45,983 nucleotides of DNA from Leptospira perdikensis (GCF_004769575.1 NZ_RQGA01000018.1:1-45983), one strand, 5' to 3'; counted from the first letter of the stretch, positions 7,668 to 14,869 are shown. The notes: generated from the letters alone by a model not told the origin. Translations and numbers: made by a program.

Positions 7668-8168
7668 CTAAAAATCATCTGATCTTGTATTGCTTGATAA
7701 TCCATTGATAGCATCTATTAAATCTGAACGAATGCTTGCCAAACAATTAGCTTCAATCTTCTTTGAATCTTCCACTGAAGTTGGTCCATGTACAGTTTCG
7801 CCTGACTGATAATTCCAAACACTATAAACTAAGTTTTCAAAAATGATCCTTACTTTTTTATCTTTCAAAGTAAGATCTACACTAAAATCGATATAATTTT
7901 TATTACCAATAGAAGATTGAAAAGTACTCATATTCGGACATAATAGCTTAATATTTGAAACTATACGTCCATTTGGTTTATCTTTAACTTGCACTGCCCA
8001 ATTGGAATTATTCAAATTTTTAGCAAACCAAATCAATGCGCGATCATAAGCATCATCTTTGGATACCTTTGTTTCAAGAACTGTAATTATTTCTCTTTCC
8101 GATTTTGGAGCGAGTGTCACACAAGCAAATGATAGACAAATTAGAAGTGAAGAAAAGATGTATCTCAT
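7668..8168 (-). CDS. Lipoprotein with DUF4468-like (TBP-like fold) domain
   Basis: A 166-aa predicted lipoprotein: signal peptide MRYIFSSLLICLSFAC with lipidated Cys at 16 (relaxed, spirochaete-like lipobox SFAC). The remainder resembles DUF4468: a DAYDRALIWFAKNLNNSNW start, a repeated strand pattern (GRIVSNIKLLCP, YIDFSVDLTLKDKKVRIIFENL) and a helical end. It is convergent with the repressor gene and 28 bp from it. It probably modifies the lysogen's envelope and is not a virion part. Two further Cys residues may form a disulfide. Confidence 0.65.
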   Translation of the reverse strand: MRYIFSSLLICLSFACVTLAPKSEREIITVLETKVSKDDAYDRALIWFAKNLNNSNWAVQVKDKPNGRIVSNIKLLCPNMSTFQSSIGNKNYIDFSVDLTLKDKKVRIIFENLVYSVWNYQSGETVHGPTSVEDSKKIEANCLASIRSDLIDAINGLSSNTRSDDF

Positions 8169-8262
8169 GGAACAAGTTTCGATTATTATTTTATTTTAGC
8201 AAACCTATTTCTTGTTAGTTTTCGATATAGGTGTTGAGAAAGGTATTTAAATGGGAATTGAG

Positions 8263-8294
8263 TCTGGCAGACAACCATGTGGTTCTTTGCCAGA
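8263..8294. terminator. Strong two-part hairpin downstream of the DUF4236 gene
   Basis: TCTGGCA (8263-8269) pairs with TGCCAGA (8288-8294), and inside it AACCA pairs with TGGTT around a two-base loop. It begins 8 bases after the stop of the leftward DUF4236 gene. A T-rich run follows on the plus strand (TTCTTTTTATCTTTC) but not on the minus strand, so its main direction is unclear. Confidence 0.5.
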
Positions 8295-8301
8295 ATTCTT
8301 T

Positions 8302-9432
8302 TTATCTTTCAGACCAAGACTTCATTTTTCTTAGAAATTCTAAAGCTATCAATGTATCATCGCATTTGATCTGGAGAGGAGTTTTTCTATTTCTAACCGT
8401 TATAAATAGAGATCCTAAAGCGATCCTATCGCATGACATCTCCATGATTTCAGTAATTTTCACTTTGGTATGGCCACCTGTGTAAATGTGAAGATTTTTA
8501 TCGGAAATCAATATGGTTCCTTCTTCAGAGATGTTCTTCGATTTCTGAATCGTAGCCTTGGTTTCATAATAAAAAATTTCGTTTCCATCACCAACGGAAA
8601 CGGAAGGTGTGATATTCTCGATAGCTTCTGCATTCCGAAGATTTTCTATCTGAGAAAAATAGTTAATCAATTCATCGAGCATTTCCTTGATTCCATTTTG
8701 AAGTTGAACCAATTCAATGAATTCATTTAAGAAATTCTTTTCATCTTCAGAAAAGTCTTCATCTTCTACTGCCTCCAATAAAATTGCAGCAAAGCCAGAC
8801 ATAATGGCATTTTCAAAAGCCTCTGAAGATAAATTATTTTTAAACTCTAACAGTAGAAGTTTTTCTTCATTAGACAATTTTCTATCATTGAAACTATTTT
8901 TTACATGAGTAATCAAATAGTGCTGAAAAATCTCATCCGGATATTTAGAAAAAGATTTTATTTTATGGATCCGTTCTTTAAGAGCATTCAATTTTGATTC
9001 ATCTAATGGATCAGAGATATGCTTATCTAGAAAAGAAATCGCCGTCACTCGAGCATTTAAAATATAAAGTGCTGCGAAAATAAGCCCAATCGAAATTGCA
9101 AATCCAGTCCAACCCAAAAATATTGAGAGCAAGACGATACCAACGATTCCAGACATAAAAAGGAATTGTTCTAAAATCGTTGTTTGTTTTGTAGCTTGTT
9201 CTACAGGAAATTCTACAGAAGTATCGTCTATGGGAATTGATCCACCTTTTACTGAACTGCCTAAATTTTGGCGATACTGAAATCCAGCTACTCCTCCACC
9301 TACGTATGCCTTTCCTTTTGCATTAACACCAACCCTTAATCCTTTGATACCAGTTGATAACCCTACTCCACTTTTGGAAAAATTAATTCGGAAAGGACCA
9401 GCCTTCATTGATTTTCTGTAACTAATTCCCAT
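8302..9432 (-). CDS. DUF4236 / two-TM / TerB-like / PH-like membrane protein
   Basis: A 376-aa protein of composite design. Residues 1-58 are a DUF4236 domain (GISYRKSMKAGPFRINFSKS, then GVGLSTGIKGLRVGV). Residues about 85-125 hold two hydrophobic helices. Residues about 130-255 contain two TerB-like acidic helix pairs (NDRKLSNEEKLLLLEF and EDEDFSEDEKNFLNEFIEL). The last 120 residues look like a bacterial PH-like domain (FYYETKATIQ, EGTILISDKNLHIYTGG). Family knowledge links TerB-like modules to membrane-associated stress or conflict systems. A membrane-surveillance cargo protein is plausible but unproven. It is 3 bp downstream of the secreted microprotein gene. Confidence 0.65.
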   Translation of the reverse strand: MGISYRKSMKAGPFRINFSKSGVGLSTGIKGLRVGVNAKGKAYVGGGVAGFQYRQNLGSSVKGGSIPIDDTSVEFPVEQATKQTTILEQFLFMSGIVGIVLLSIFLGWTGFAISIGLIFAALYILNARVTAISFLDKHISDPLDESKLNALKERIHKIKSFSKYPDEIFQHYLITHVKNSFNDRKLSNEEKLLLLEFKNNLSSEAFENAIMSGFAAILLEAVEDEDFSEDEKNFLNEFIELVQLQNGIKEMLDELINYFSQIENLRNAEAIENITPSVSVGDGNEIFYYETKATIQKSKNISEEGTILISDKNLHIYTGGHTKVKITEIMEMSCDRIALGSLFITVRNRKTPLQIKCDDTLIALEFLRKMKSWSER

Positions 9433-9435
9433 TAC

Positions 9436-9606
9436 TTACCTACACTTCTTTTTTGAACTACTTATCGAGCCATCGTTACAAACGAATTTACCATCGGAAG
9501 TACAACGAGAAACTCCAACCTTCTTTCCGGAACAAGGTTTGTTAGCGGCAATTAAAACAGATGAGAGAATCGAATTCACTAATATAAAAATATATAAATG
9601 TTTCAC
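9436..9606 (-). CDS. 56-aa secreted Cys-rich microprotein
   Basis: Translation starts at GTG and gives a signal peptide of about 20 residues ([20 protein letters not shown]) followed by a small mature domain with four Cys: [22 protein letters not shown] and KKKC. The Cys-Gly-Lys and CNDGS spacing suggests a disulfide-bonded fold of the kind seen in small exported proteins. It lies directly upstream of the DUF4236 gene. Likely lysogenic-conversion cargo of unknown role. The GTG start and small size leave some doubt. Confidence 0.6.
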   Translation of the reverse strand: MKHLYIFILVNSILSSVLIAANKPCSGKKVGVSRCTSDGKFVCNDGSISSSKKKCR

Positions 9607-9641
9607 TACATATAAATCGCATAACAGAGGGATTTTATTTT

Positions 9642-9661
9642 AATTTATTGCGAAATAAATT
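9642..9661. repeat. AT-rich perfect hairpin
   Basis: AATTTATT and AATAAATT are perfect 8-bp arms around a GCGA loop. It lies between the divergent microprotein genes, 24 bases upstream of the -35 box of the rightward promoter. GCGA is a stable loop type. A regulatory role for either promoter is possible. Confidence 0.4.
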
Positions 9662-9684
9662 TACTAATAACTCAGAGGGTACTG

Positions 9685-9713
9685 TTGACAGATTTTGAAA
9701 GGTCATCTAATGT
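9685..9713 (+). promoter_or_regulatory. Sigma-70-type promoter of the 43-aa minigene
   Basis: A consensus TTGACA at 9685-9690 and TAATGT at 9708-9713 are separated by the ideal 17 bases. This is the best-looking promoter in the window. It points rightward to a minigene 78 bases downstream. A TTATGTCTC site lies at 9728-9736, next to the expected start of transcription. Confidence 0.7.
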
Positions 9714-9727
9714 GAAAAATAACTGCC

Positions 9728-9736
9728 TTATGTCTC
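9728..9736 (+). promoter_or_regulatory. TTATGTCTC site 1
   Basis: One of six exact intergenic copies of this 9-mer. It sits about 15 bases downstream of the -10 box of the 43-aa minigene promoter, where a bound protein would be expected to affect initiation or early elongation. Confidence 0.45.
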
Positions 9737-9790
9737 TTCCTTGGATTCGATGATTTTTCAGGATTCATACTAATAAAAAGGAGGTGGCAA

Positions 9791-9922
9791 ATGGCGACTA
9801 AAAAGGTGACTTCACCTAGCGTTGCTAGCATAGCTGCAAAATTGCTCTCGAACCCAAACAGTTCGAAAGCAGTTAAATCTGTAGCGGCTTCAACCCTGAG
9901 CCAGAGAGAGAAAAAGAAGTAA
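9791..9922 (+). CDS. 43-aa basic Ala/Ser/Lys-rich minigene product (MGE small-protein family)
   Basis: The start follows a perfect AAAGGAGG site. The product begins MATKKVTSPSVASIAAKLL and ends in QREKKK; in between it reads SNPNSSKAVKSVAASTLSQ. I recognise this pattern (KKVTSP-VA---A--L--P--SK--KSVA-S-LSQ) from small orphan proteins in phages, plasmids and genomic islands of many bacteria, where no function is established to my knowledge. With its own strong promoter and a terminator 70 bases downstream, it is a self-contained transcription unit. A short, very basic, helical protein could bind nucleic acid or act as an antitoxin-like or signalling peptide (speculative). Confidence 0.75.
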   Translation: MATKKVTSPSVASIAAKLLSNPNSSKAVKSVAASTLSQREKKK

Positions 9923-9991
9923 TGGTCCACTTCTCTCCTGGCCTTTTCTAAAACTCTTCGGTAAAATAAAAATAACCGAAGCAACTTTACT

Positions 9992-10020
9992 GGGGCCTGT
10001 TAGCAGCAGGCCTCTTTTTT
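9992..10020 (+). terminator. Rho-independent terminator
   Basis: GGGGCCTG and CAGGCCTC pair around a 7-base loop, followed directly by TTTTTT. This is the clearest intrinsic terminator in the window and ends the minigene transcript. Confidence 0.8.
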
Positions 10021-10085
10021 CCCAATATCACTCTTTGAAATATCGGTACCAGCTTTTTTTCATATTATTTAATTTAAATATTTAA

Positions 10086-10340
10086 TTAGGGAAAGTACTT
10101 ATTTTTGAAAACAGAGTATTCTTCTTCATTGATATCTAATTTCGTATTACTTAGCCAAATACGAAATAATGATAAATCTGAAATAATATAATCATTTAAG
10201 ATGAAAGATTTCTTTCCTTTAACAGTCGACACTAGTTCATAACAAATTCTATTTTGTTTTCCAGGTAATTCGATCTTCCATGTATCTATGATTTTCAATT
10301 TTCCGCTTTTTATTATGAACTCTAAAACAATTTCTTTCAT
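10086..10340 (-). CDS. Small hypothetical protein downstream of the cyclase
   Basis: An 84-aa beta-rich protein (ELPGKQNRICYELVSTVKGKKSF) without recognisable motif, signal or TM. It begins 2 bp after the stop of the 68-codon gene, so the two form one unit downstream of the cyclase gene. Could be an accessory to the cyclase system or independent cargo. Confidence 0.5.
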   Translation of the reverse strand: MKEIVLEFIIKSGKLKIIDTWKIELPGKQNRICYELVSTVKGKKSFILNDYIISDLSLFRIWLSNTKLDINEEEYSVFKNKYFP

Positions 10341-10342
10341 TG

Positions 10343-10549
10343 TTAGAAGTATTCTCGTCTATTCGATTGTAAAAAAACACAATCGAAAAAATATTTTTCT
10401 ATCTGTTCCTTTTTTTCTTTAACTGCTTTTTCTGGATCCTCCCCTCTTAATGTTACTGATACTAAAAGGTCTTGAAGGATTTTTTCTATCTGTTTATCTT
10501 CCAACACGAAAAACAGTATATTTGGTAGGTAGGACAAAATACTATACAA
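10343..10549 (-). CDS. Small hypothetical protein (TTG start), downstream of the cyclase
   Basis: About 68 aa if it starts at TTG; a GTG 42 bases further in is an alternative. The N-terminus is hydrophobic (YSILSYLPNILFFVLED), and the rest is a charged helix (DPEKAVKEKKEQIEKYF) with a Cys near the end. The hydrophobic part is too short for a sure TM helix. It is 44 bases after the cyclase stop; that gap contains an inverted TTATGTCTC site and TATACT/TATATA sequences that could be a promoter. Confidence 0.4.
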   Translation of the reverse strand: MYSILSYLPNILFFVLEDKQIEKILQDLLVSVTLRGEDPEKAVKEKKEQIEKYFFDCVFLQSNRREYF

Positions 10550-10563
10550 ATATATAGTATATA

Positions 10564-10572
10564 TGAGACATA
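10564..10572 (-). promoter_or_regulatory. TTATGTCTC site 2 (minus strand)
   Basis: Read leftward, TTATGTCTC is followed within three bases by TATACT, upstream of the two small genes. The site could sit in the spacer of a leftward promoter. Confidence 0.45.
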
Positions 10573-10593
10573 AGTTTATTACACGTTGGAAAC

Positions 10594-11766
10594 TTAATTT
10601 GGTTTAATGAATTTATTTCCGAGAGAATCTTTGAATTTTTTATCTAATATTTTAGATCTCTCTTCTTCTGTCATTTTTCCTTGCTTCGGCATCGCTTCAA
10701 TATCTTCTGATCGCTTCAACTTTTCAATTAACTCTAATATTTTCTTATGCTCCGCTGGTAGATCATCTTTATCTTCCTCCAAGTATGGTTTTATTAATCC
10801 AAGGTAATCAGGTAACTCGATTCTAATGTCTGATATCGATTCAAGTACTTTGTTAGAACCACCTGAAACAAAAAGTTCAAGATTTTTGGAAAGGGCTATT
10901 TCACTAGACTTATAGGGAGTATATTTTGGAAGGTCATGAGTAGAAAGATGCTTATCGTTTAAAGTCGCCCAAAATATGGGATAATGGATATTATTCCATA
11001 CCCCCTTCAAGTTTTCCCATCCAACAAATGTTATTGGTAATTTATCTGTTCCTCTGTATTCGGAAAGTAACTGAGCGAGATCCATTGAAACTACAAGTAT
11101 ACCAGGCCAAGAATATTTTCCTAATCTAAATCCAATATCAATATCGGGGCCTATAAAATCTAACCTTGGATAATCGTAAGGCAAGTAATCAGTGTTAGCT
11201 TCACTTTTGACAGGATAAAACACTGAAGGAAAAGGAAATTCTATCTCTCGGTTCCTGATTGGGAAACCTGCTGTCCATGCGCTTCCTTTTAATCTATAAT
11301 AGCTATTTTTGCTTAATTTTTCATCAATATAATTTAGAGTTACAAGAAAAGAACAACACGCTGTGTGAATAGATTCTCGATCCTTAACAACCAAAACATA
11401 AACCAGCTCATCGCCGATCGATTTCCATAGAAATTTCTCGACCTCTGCAACACTAAACTTATTCGAACTGGACTTTTGAAATGTTGCTAAAAAATGTGAA
11501 TTGAAATCCTCGAATAACCTCTTTTGGCTCTGATGCCAATCCCAATCATTAGTCTTATCTATATAATTTTTAATAGAATCAAGTGCTAAATTTTCGCAGA
11601 AGGTTATATCATCGTTGCCAGAATCATTTTTAATCTTTCCGTCTCTTAAAAGCTCAGAGATTAAATCTTTTCTTTCTACAAAATTTCCATAAAGAGTAGT
11701 GTAATTAAACTTATTCTTTAAGTTTGTAGAACCTTGAATATCGACTGATAGAAATAGCCTTAACAC
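10594..11766 (-). CDS. Class III nucleotide cyclase, Pycsar (PycC)-like
   Basis: A 390-aa protein with the marks of a class III cyclase. LSVDIQGST at 7-14 supplies the first metal Asp (D9). WKSIGDELVYV at 114-124 gives the second (D119). DFIGPDIDIGFRL at 203-215 followed by SWPGILVVS is the usual region before the second half of the fold, with R214 as a candidate transition-state residue. The GST/IGDE/GPDID-GFRL pattern resembles the stand-alone pyrimidine cyclases of Pycsar anti-phage systems, which make cCMP or cUMP and activate a nearby effector. No TM or receiver domain is present. The last 60 residues are a charged helix. The start is GTG, 6 bp after the ImmA/IrrE gene. No PycTM/PycTIR-type effector is obvious. 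Substrate cannot be decided by eye. Confidence 0.7.
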   Translation of the reverse strand: MLRLFLSVDIQGSTNLKNKFNYTTLYGNFVERKDLISELLRDGKIKNDSGNDDITFCENLALDSIKNYIDKTNDWDWHQSQKRLFEDFNSHFLATFQKSSSNKFSVAEVEKFLWKSIGDELVYVLVVKDRESIHTACCSFLVTLNYIDEKLSKNSYYRLKGSAWTAGFPIRNREIEFPFPSVFYPVKSEANTDYLPYDYPRLDFIGPDIDIGFRLGKYSWPGILVVSMDLAQLLSEYRGTDKLPITFVGWENLKGVWNNIHYPIFWATLNDKHLSTHDLPKYTPYKSSEIALSKNLELFVSGGSNKVLESISDIRIELPDYLGLIKPYLEEDKDDLPAEHKKILELIEKLKRSEDIEAMPKQGKMTEEERSKILDKKFKDSLGNKFIKPN

Positions 11767-11772
11767 TTAAAT

Positions 11773-12297
11773 TCAAATACCTAACTCTCGTCGACGATAT
11801 TCAAGAGCAGGTATTGAAGTTCCAAAATAATCTGCTATTAAATATTTGTTATTTTGAAACTCTTCTTTTTTTAAGATTAATTCATCACGTGGAATTAAGA
11901 AAGCACCAGCAAATCTGTTTGCTTGCTTTTCTACAAGAGAACTTCCATCTCTAGCAAACACCAAAGTCTTTTCAAATTTAGATGGAAGATGAATAAAATA
12001 ATGACCTAACTCATGTGCAATTGTGAAATTATCTCTAAGTGGAGATGTTAATGGTGAAAGATAAACTACAAAACTACGATCAGGTTGAACAAAAAGACTT
12101 CCACCAGCGATTTCGTACGGCTCGGGATTTTCTTCTACTTTTATAGAACCACCCAAAAAATCGACAATTTCCTCAAAGAAACTTCTAACATGGAACTGTT
12201 CTTTATATTTTGGGAACATGTTCAGAAACGCAGTTCGAATTTTTCTGGCGTACTGATCAATATCTTCAAAAGTACCTTCAAATGGATCTATCAACAT
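11773..12297 (-). CDS. ImmA/IrrE-family metalloprotease
   Basis: A 174-aa protein with the zinc site AHELGHY (H95, E96, H99) and the downstream acidic ligand helix VEKQANRFAGAFLIP (E123), which together define the ImmA/IrrE family. Known members cleave XRE-type repressors (ImmA of ICEBs1) or regulators such as DdrO. It lies 6 bp upstream of the cyclase gene on the same strand, so the pair is likely an operon. It could regulate the cyclase system, act as its cyclic-nucleotide-triggered effector, or release the phage repressor at 7265-7639. These options are inference. Confidence 0.8.
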   Translation of the reverse strand: MLIDPFEGTFEDIDQYARKIRTAFLNMFPKYKEQFHVRSFFEEIVDFLGGSIKVEENPEPYEIAGGSLFVQPDRSFVVYLSPLTSPLRDNFTIAHELGHYFIHLPSKFEKTLVFARDGSSLVEKQANRFAGAFLIPRDELILKKEEFQNNKYLIADYFGTSIPALEYRRRELGI

Positions 12298-12723
12298 ATT
12301 AGTATTCTATCTTAATTCTCGGACAATTATTTGGGATATCCAAAAAAAACTTAATTCTAGAGATATAGACTCCAGTTAAGCATGTTTTGCTCCTAAGTAA
12401 GAAAATTGTAAACAATTATTATGTCGTATATACCAGACTTAAATTTCCCAACATTTTATATCACACTCCATTGTTCTTTTACGGTTTCTAAAAATGTTCT
12501 TGCTATGGTCTTGAAAATTAGCCAATTTTTCGATAACAGAGTTCGAAAATCTCACTAAAATTCAATTTCGGTTTATGAAAATGAAATCATCTATGTATTC
12601 TTTGAAATAGAAAATTCTGACATTTTTGAAATTCGCAAAAATCTTGTATTTCAAATGATTATACATCTTCAAATACAGAATTTCCTTGTCATTGAAACGC
12701 CTAAGTCATTCCATTCGTTGTAG
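12298..12723. other. 426-bp AT-rich divergent intergenic region upstream of parA
   Basis: No gene is visible. It separates the leftward ImmA/cyclase unit from the rightward parA unit and must hold both promoters. It contains two copies of CTTAATTCT (12311 and 12350 areas), an ATTATGTC element at 12418-12425 related to the TTATGTCTC sites, and an inverted repeat close to parA. It is a good place to look for a centromere-like parS or part of the replication origin. Confidence 0.5.
12645..12677. promoter_or_regulatory. Inverted repeat TGTATTT...AAATACA upstream of parA
   Basis: Perfect 7-bp arms separated by 19 bases, 46 bp before parA. Candidate parS element or ParA/DUF3102 autoregulatory operator. 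AT-rich arms lower its significance. Confidence 0.35.
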
Positions 12724-13446
12724 ATGAAAATTATCACTGTTTCGTCCCTAAAAGGTGGTGTCGGAAAAACCACTGTTTCCATTTATTTAGGCCAAGCTCT
12801 CTCAAAACTTTATCCTAAATCTAAGATACTACAAATTGATTTAGATCATAACAATAACCTGACGGACTATTATTTACGAAACGAATCTGTAGAACTAATT
12901 GAGGGAAATTCAATTTCGAAGTATCTGACAGGAGTGAAAGACTTAGAATCGATTATTACGTCAACAAGCTCAGAAAACATATTTATTATTCCAGCAACAC
13001 CGAAACTTTCAAAAACAGCGGTTGGACTTTCTTGGGATGCTGGACTTATAAGCCGATTTAGGAAACACTTAAGAAACCTAAAATTCGATTACATCATAAT
13101 AGATACGCCACCAGCTTTGTGTTTAGAATTGAATTTGGGAATTCATGCAGCTGACCTAGTTATAAGCCCAATTGGATTTTCAAGATGGAACATTCAAGGT
13201 TATCAAGAGATTGAAGAAGTCGTAATTAACTCCAATGAATCTTTAGAAAATGGTAAGATCAAAATACTTCCAGTTCGTACGATGGTATCAGAAAAAAAAT
13301 CTGACAAGCTTGATGAGTTAGATATCCCGTTCGCAAAAACCTTTATTCCAAAAAGTGAATCTATAGCAAGTGCGGTTGACCAAGGCAAACAACTTTCAGA
13401 AAAGAATTCTATCTACTTCGAACAACTCGCGAAGGAGATAAAGTAA
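12724..13446 (+). CDS. parA: ParA-family partition ATPase
   Basis: A 240-aa deviant Walker ATPase of the ParA/Soj/MinD type: KGGVGKTT at about residues 10-17, a switch region QIDLDHNNNLTDY (A'-like) and Walker B in DYIIIDTPPAL. It lacks the N-terminal HTH of P1-type ParA, so it is the short (type Ib-like/Soj-like) form. It uses ATP-dependent nucleoid binding to segregate low-copy plasmids. The next gene starts directly after its stop, so the partner protein is probably the 13447-13992 product. Its presence, with no integrase in the window, is the main reason to call this a phage-plasmid. Confidence 0.9.
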   Translation: MKIITVSSLKGGVGKTTVSIYLGQALSKLYPKSKILQIDLDHNNNLTDYYLRNESVELIEGNSISKYLTGVKDLESIITSTSSENIFIIPATPKLSKTAVGLSWDAGLISRFRKHLRNLKFDYIIIDTPPALCLELNLGIHAADLVISPIGFSRWNIQGYQEIEEVVINSNESLENGKIKILPVRTMVSEKKSDKLDELDIPFAKTFIPKSESIASAVDQGKQLSEKNSIYFEQLAKEIK

Positions 13447-13992
13447 ATGGGTAGATTTGATTCTCTAACAGGCAAACGACCTGGATCCCCAAAAGAAAAC
13501 TTACCAACATCCAAGACCGAACAAACTGTAAGAAGAATCATCGATCTTCATGAATCGGTTTTAGGAGGAATGAAAAATGTTCTTCAAAATGCGATGGCTC
13601 TCGGAGAAGAACTTTTAAAGATCAAAGAAGATTTAGGCCATGGGAATTGGATCCCATGGATTGAACAAAATTTACCTTTCTCGGAAAGATCAGCTAGAAA
13701 TTATATTTCCATTTTCAAAAACAAGGAACTTCTAAATCGGCAACCGATTGCCGATTTGAAATCGGCCATAAAATTCCTTTCCGATGGGACCCAGGAAGAA
13801 AAAGAGATTAATCCAAAAGAAAACCAAGACCCGAAGATTCTATACAAAAGATTTCATCACGGTGAAAAACTCAATCAAAAGGAAAAAATAATCCTAAAAG
13901 AGTTTTTGGTAATCGAGAAAGAGAAGATACTCACCAAAGCAAAACAGAAAATCAATGAAATTGAAAACGAATTACAATCGCTTAAGCTATAA
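13447..13992 (+). CDS. DUF3102-like protein, probable ParB-type partner of ParA
   Basis: A 181-aa protein starting at the base after parA, with AAGGAGATAAAGTAA upstream. Residues about 45-95 match the DUF3102 pattern: NAMALGEELLKIKEDLGHG, NWIPWIEQNLPFSERSARNY. In plasmids and phages such proteins often sit after parA and take the place of ParB. The end is a Lys/Glu-rich coiled coil (about residues 130-181), suited to oligomerisation. DNA binding would come from the helix pair around SERSARNYISIF. Classical ParB motifs (GERR) are absent here but present in another gene at 18928-19806. Confidence 0.75.
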   Translation: MGRFDSLTGKRPGSPKENLPTSKTEQTVRRIIDLHESVLGGMKNVLQNAMALGEELLKIKEDLGHGNWIPWIEQNLPFSERSARNYISIFKNKELLNRQPIADLKSAIKFLSDGTQEEKEINPKENQDPKILYKRFHHGEKLNQKEKIILKEFLVIEKEKILTKAKQKINEIENELQSLKL

Positions 13993-14077
13993 AAAATTCA
14001 TCCTTATTGATAAATTTTTCTTGTACCGATTTCGAATCCGTGATACTAAGTACATGTTCAGTGTTGCACTTGAATCC

Positions 14078-14105
14078 GATGTCGGGAACTGAGAAGCCCG
14101 ACGTC
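14078..14105. other. Stable hairpin upstream of rep (possible copy-control RNA or origin element)
   Basis: GATGTCGGG and CCCGACGTC form a 9-bp stem (one G-U) around a 10-base loop AACTGAGAAG. No U-run follows on either strand. The G+C-rich stem stands out from its surroundings, as in replication control RNAs and initiator binding sites. Confidence 0.45.
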
Positions 14106-14137
14106 ACACTCCTTTCTCTAAAACTCCAATAAGATTT

Positions 14138-14146
14138 TTATGTCTC
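14138..14146 (+). promoter_or_regulatory. TTATGTCTC site 3
   Basis: First of two copies 26 bases apart in the rep leader, just upstream of the candidate -35 box. Confidence 0.45.
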
Positions 14147-14155
14147 ATTTTGTCC

Positions 14156-14184
14156 TTGACTCGTTATGTCTCCTTCTGTAAACG
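14156..14184 (+). promoter_or_regulatory. Candidate rep promoter
   Basis: TTGACT and TAAACG separated by 17 bases, pointing to the rep gene 125 bases downstream. The spacer contains a complete TTATGTCTC site, which would place a bound regulator directly on the promoter. The -10 box is poor, so confidence is moderate. Confidence 0.4.
14164..14172 (+). promoter_or_regulatory. TTATGTCTC site 4
   Basis: Second copy in the rep leader, lying between the candidate -35 and -10 boxes. Confidence 0.45.
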
Positions 14185-14308
14185 TGTACCCGTTCAGATG
14201 CCCTGGACTCGTGTCTCAGCACGATATGCAACACTGGATCAATTAAGATGATCCAAAAAACAAAACGAATATTACGTGGCCGTAGGCATACCCACCTAAG
14301 AGGATCAT

Positions 14309-14869
14309 ATGAGGACAGGATTATGGATACCTGTTGAGATAGAAGTTTTACCTTTAAATCTCACAGAAAAAGTTTTACTCGCAGAAATTGTTTCCCTCTA
14401 CAGGGTAGGGGAGTGTTTCGCATCTAACGAACATTTTTCTAAACTACTTGGTGTAAGACCAGACTCTGCATCCAGAATGATTTCGAAGCTGAAAAAATTA
14501 GGCTACATCAAACAAACAGGATTCGATGGAAGGAAAAGAAAACTCACTCCAGTCTTTGAAACAAAATCGAAGACAAAAGAAGAGCCTATTTTGTCCAAAC
14601 CATCGCTTTCAGAACCAAAGCAGTATTTTCCCAAAGTTAAAAGCAGGGTAGGGGAGAGTGCCGAGGCTGCCATTGCAATTTCCAACAATCCTCTTAAGAA
14701 AGTACAATTAGAGAATAATTTACAGAAGAGCTGGGATGAATTTTTGCAATGGAGTAAAGGAAAAGTTTCAAAAACCACCTGGGAGATCATTGCACAATCA
14801 CAAAGCCAAATTGGTTTAACTTCTAACGCTTCGTTAATTTACCAAAATTGGCTATCGTTAAAACCGTAA
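14309..14869 (+). CDS. Rep-like HTH protein (probable plasmid replication initiator)
   Basis: A 186-aa protein with an N-terminal winged helix-turn-helix of the HTH_36/replication type: LTEKVLLAEIVSLYRVGECFASN, then FSKLLGVRPDSASRMISKL and KKLGYIKQTGF with a basic wing GRKRKL. The middle is Pro/Lys-rich and the last 55 residues form a second small helical domain. Rep proteins of this size are known for circular Leptospira prophages such as LE1 (from memory). It follows parA/DUF3102 and a hairpin-rich leader, which supports the role. AAGAGG lies 6 bases before the ATG. A transcriptional regulator is the alternative. Confidence 0.65.
   Translation: MRTGLWIPVEIEVLPLNLTEKVLLAEIVSLYRVGECFASNEHFSKLLGVRPDSASRMISKLKKLGYIKQTGFDGRKRKLTPVFETKSKTKEEPILSKPSLSEPKQYFPKVKSRVGESAEAAIAISNNPLKKVQLENNLQKSWDEFLQWSKGKVSKTTWEIIAQSQSQIGLTSNASLIYQNWLSLKP

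Larger units (their letters stand above)
13993..14308. other. 316-bp intergenic region between the partition and rep genes
   Basis: No coding frame worth reporting. It contains a G+C-rich hairpin (14078-14105), two TTATGTCTC sites 26 bases apart, a promoter-like pair and several short repeats (GATTTCGAATCC / GAATCCGATG). It ends in AAGAGGATCAT before the rep start. This is where an origin, iterons or a copy-control RNA would be expected. Confidence 0.55.

Noticed and set aside
9703..9984. A 93-codon minus-strand frame over the minigene
   Set aside because: It is antisense to the promoter, the strong ribosome site and the 43-aa family protein; its translation shows no family features.
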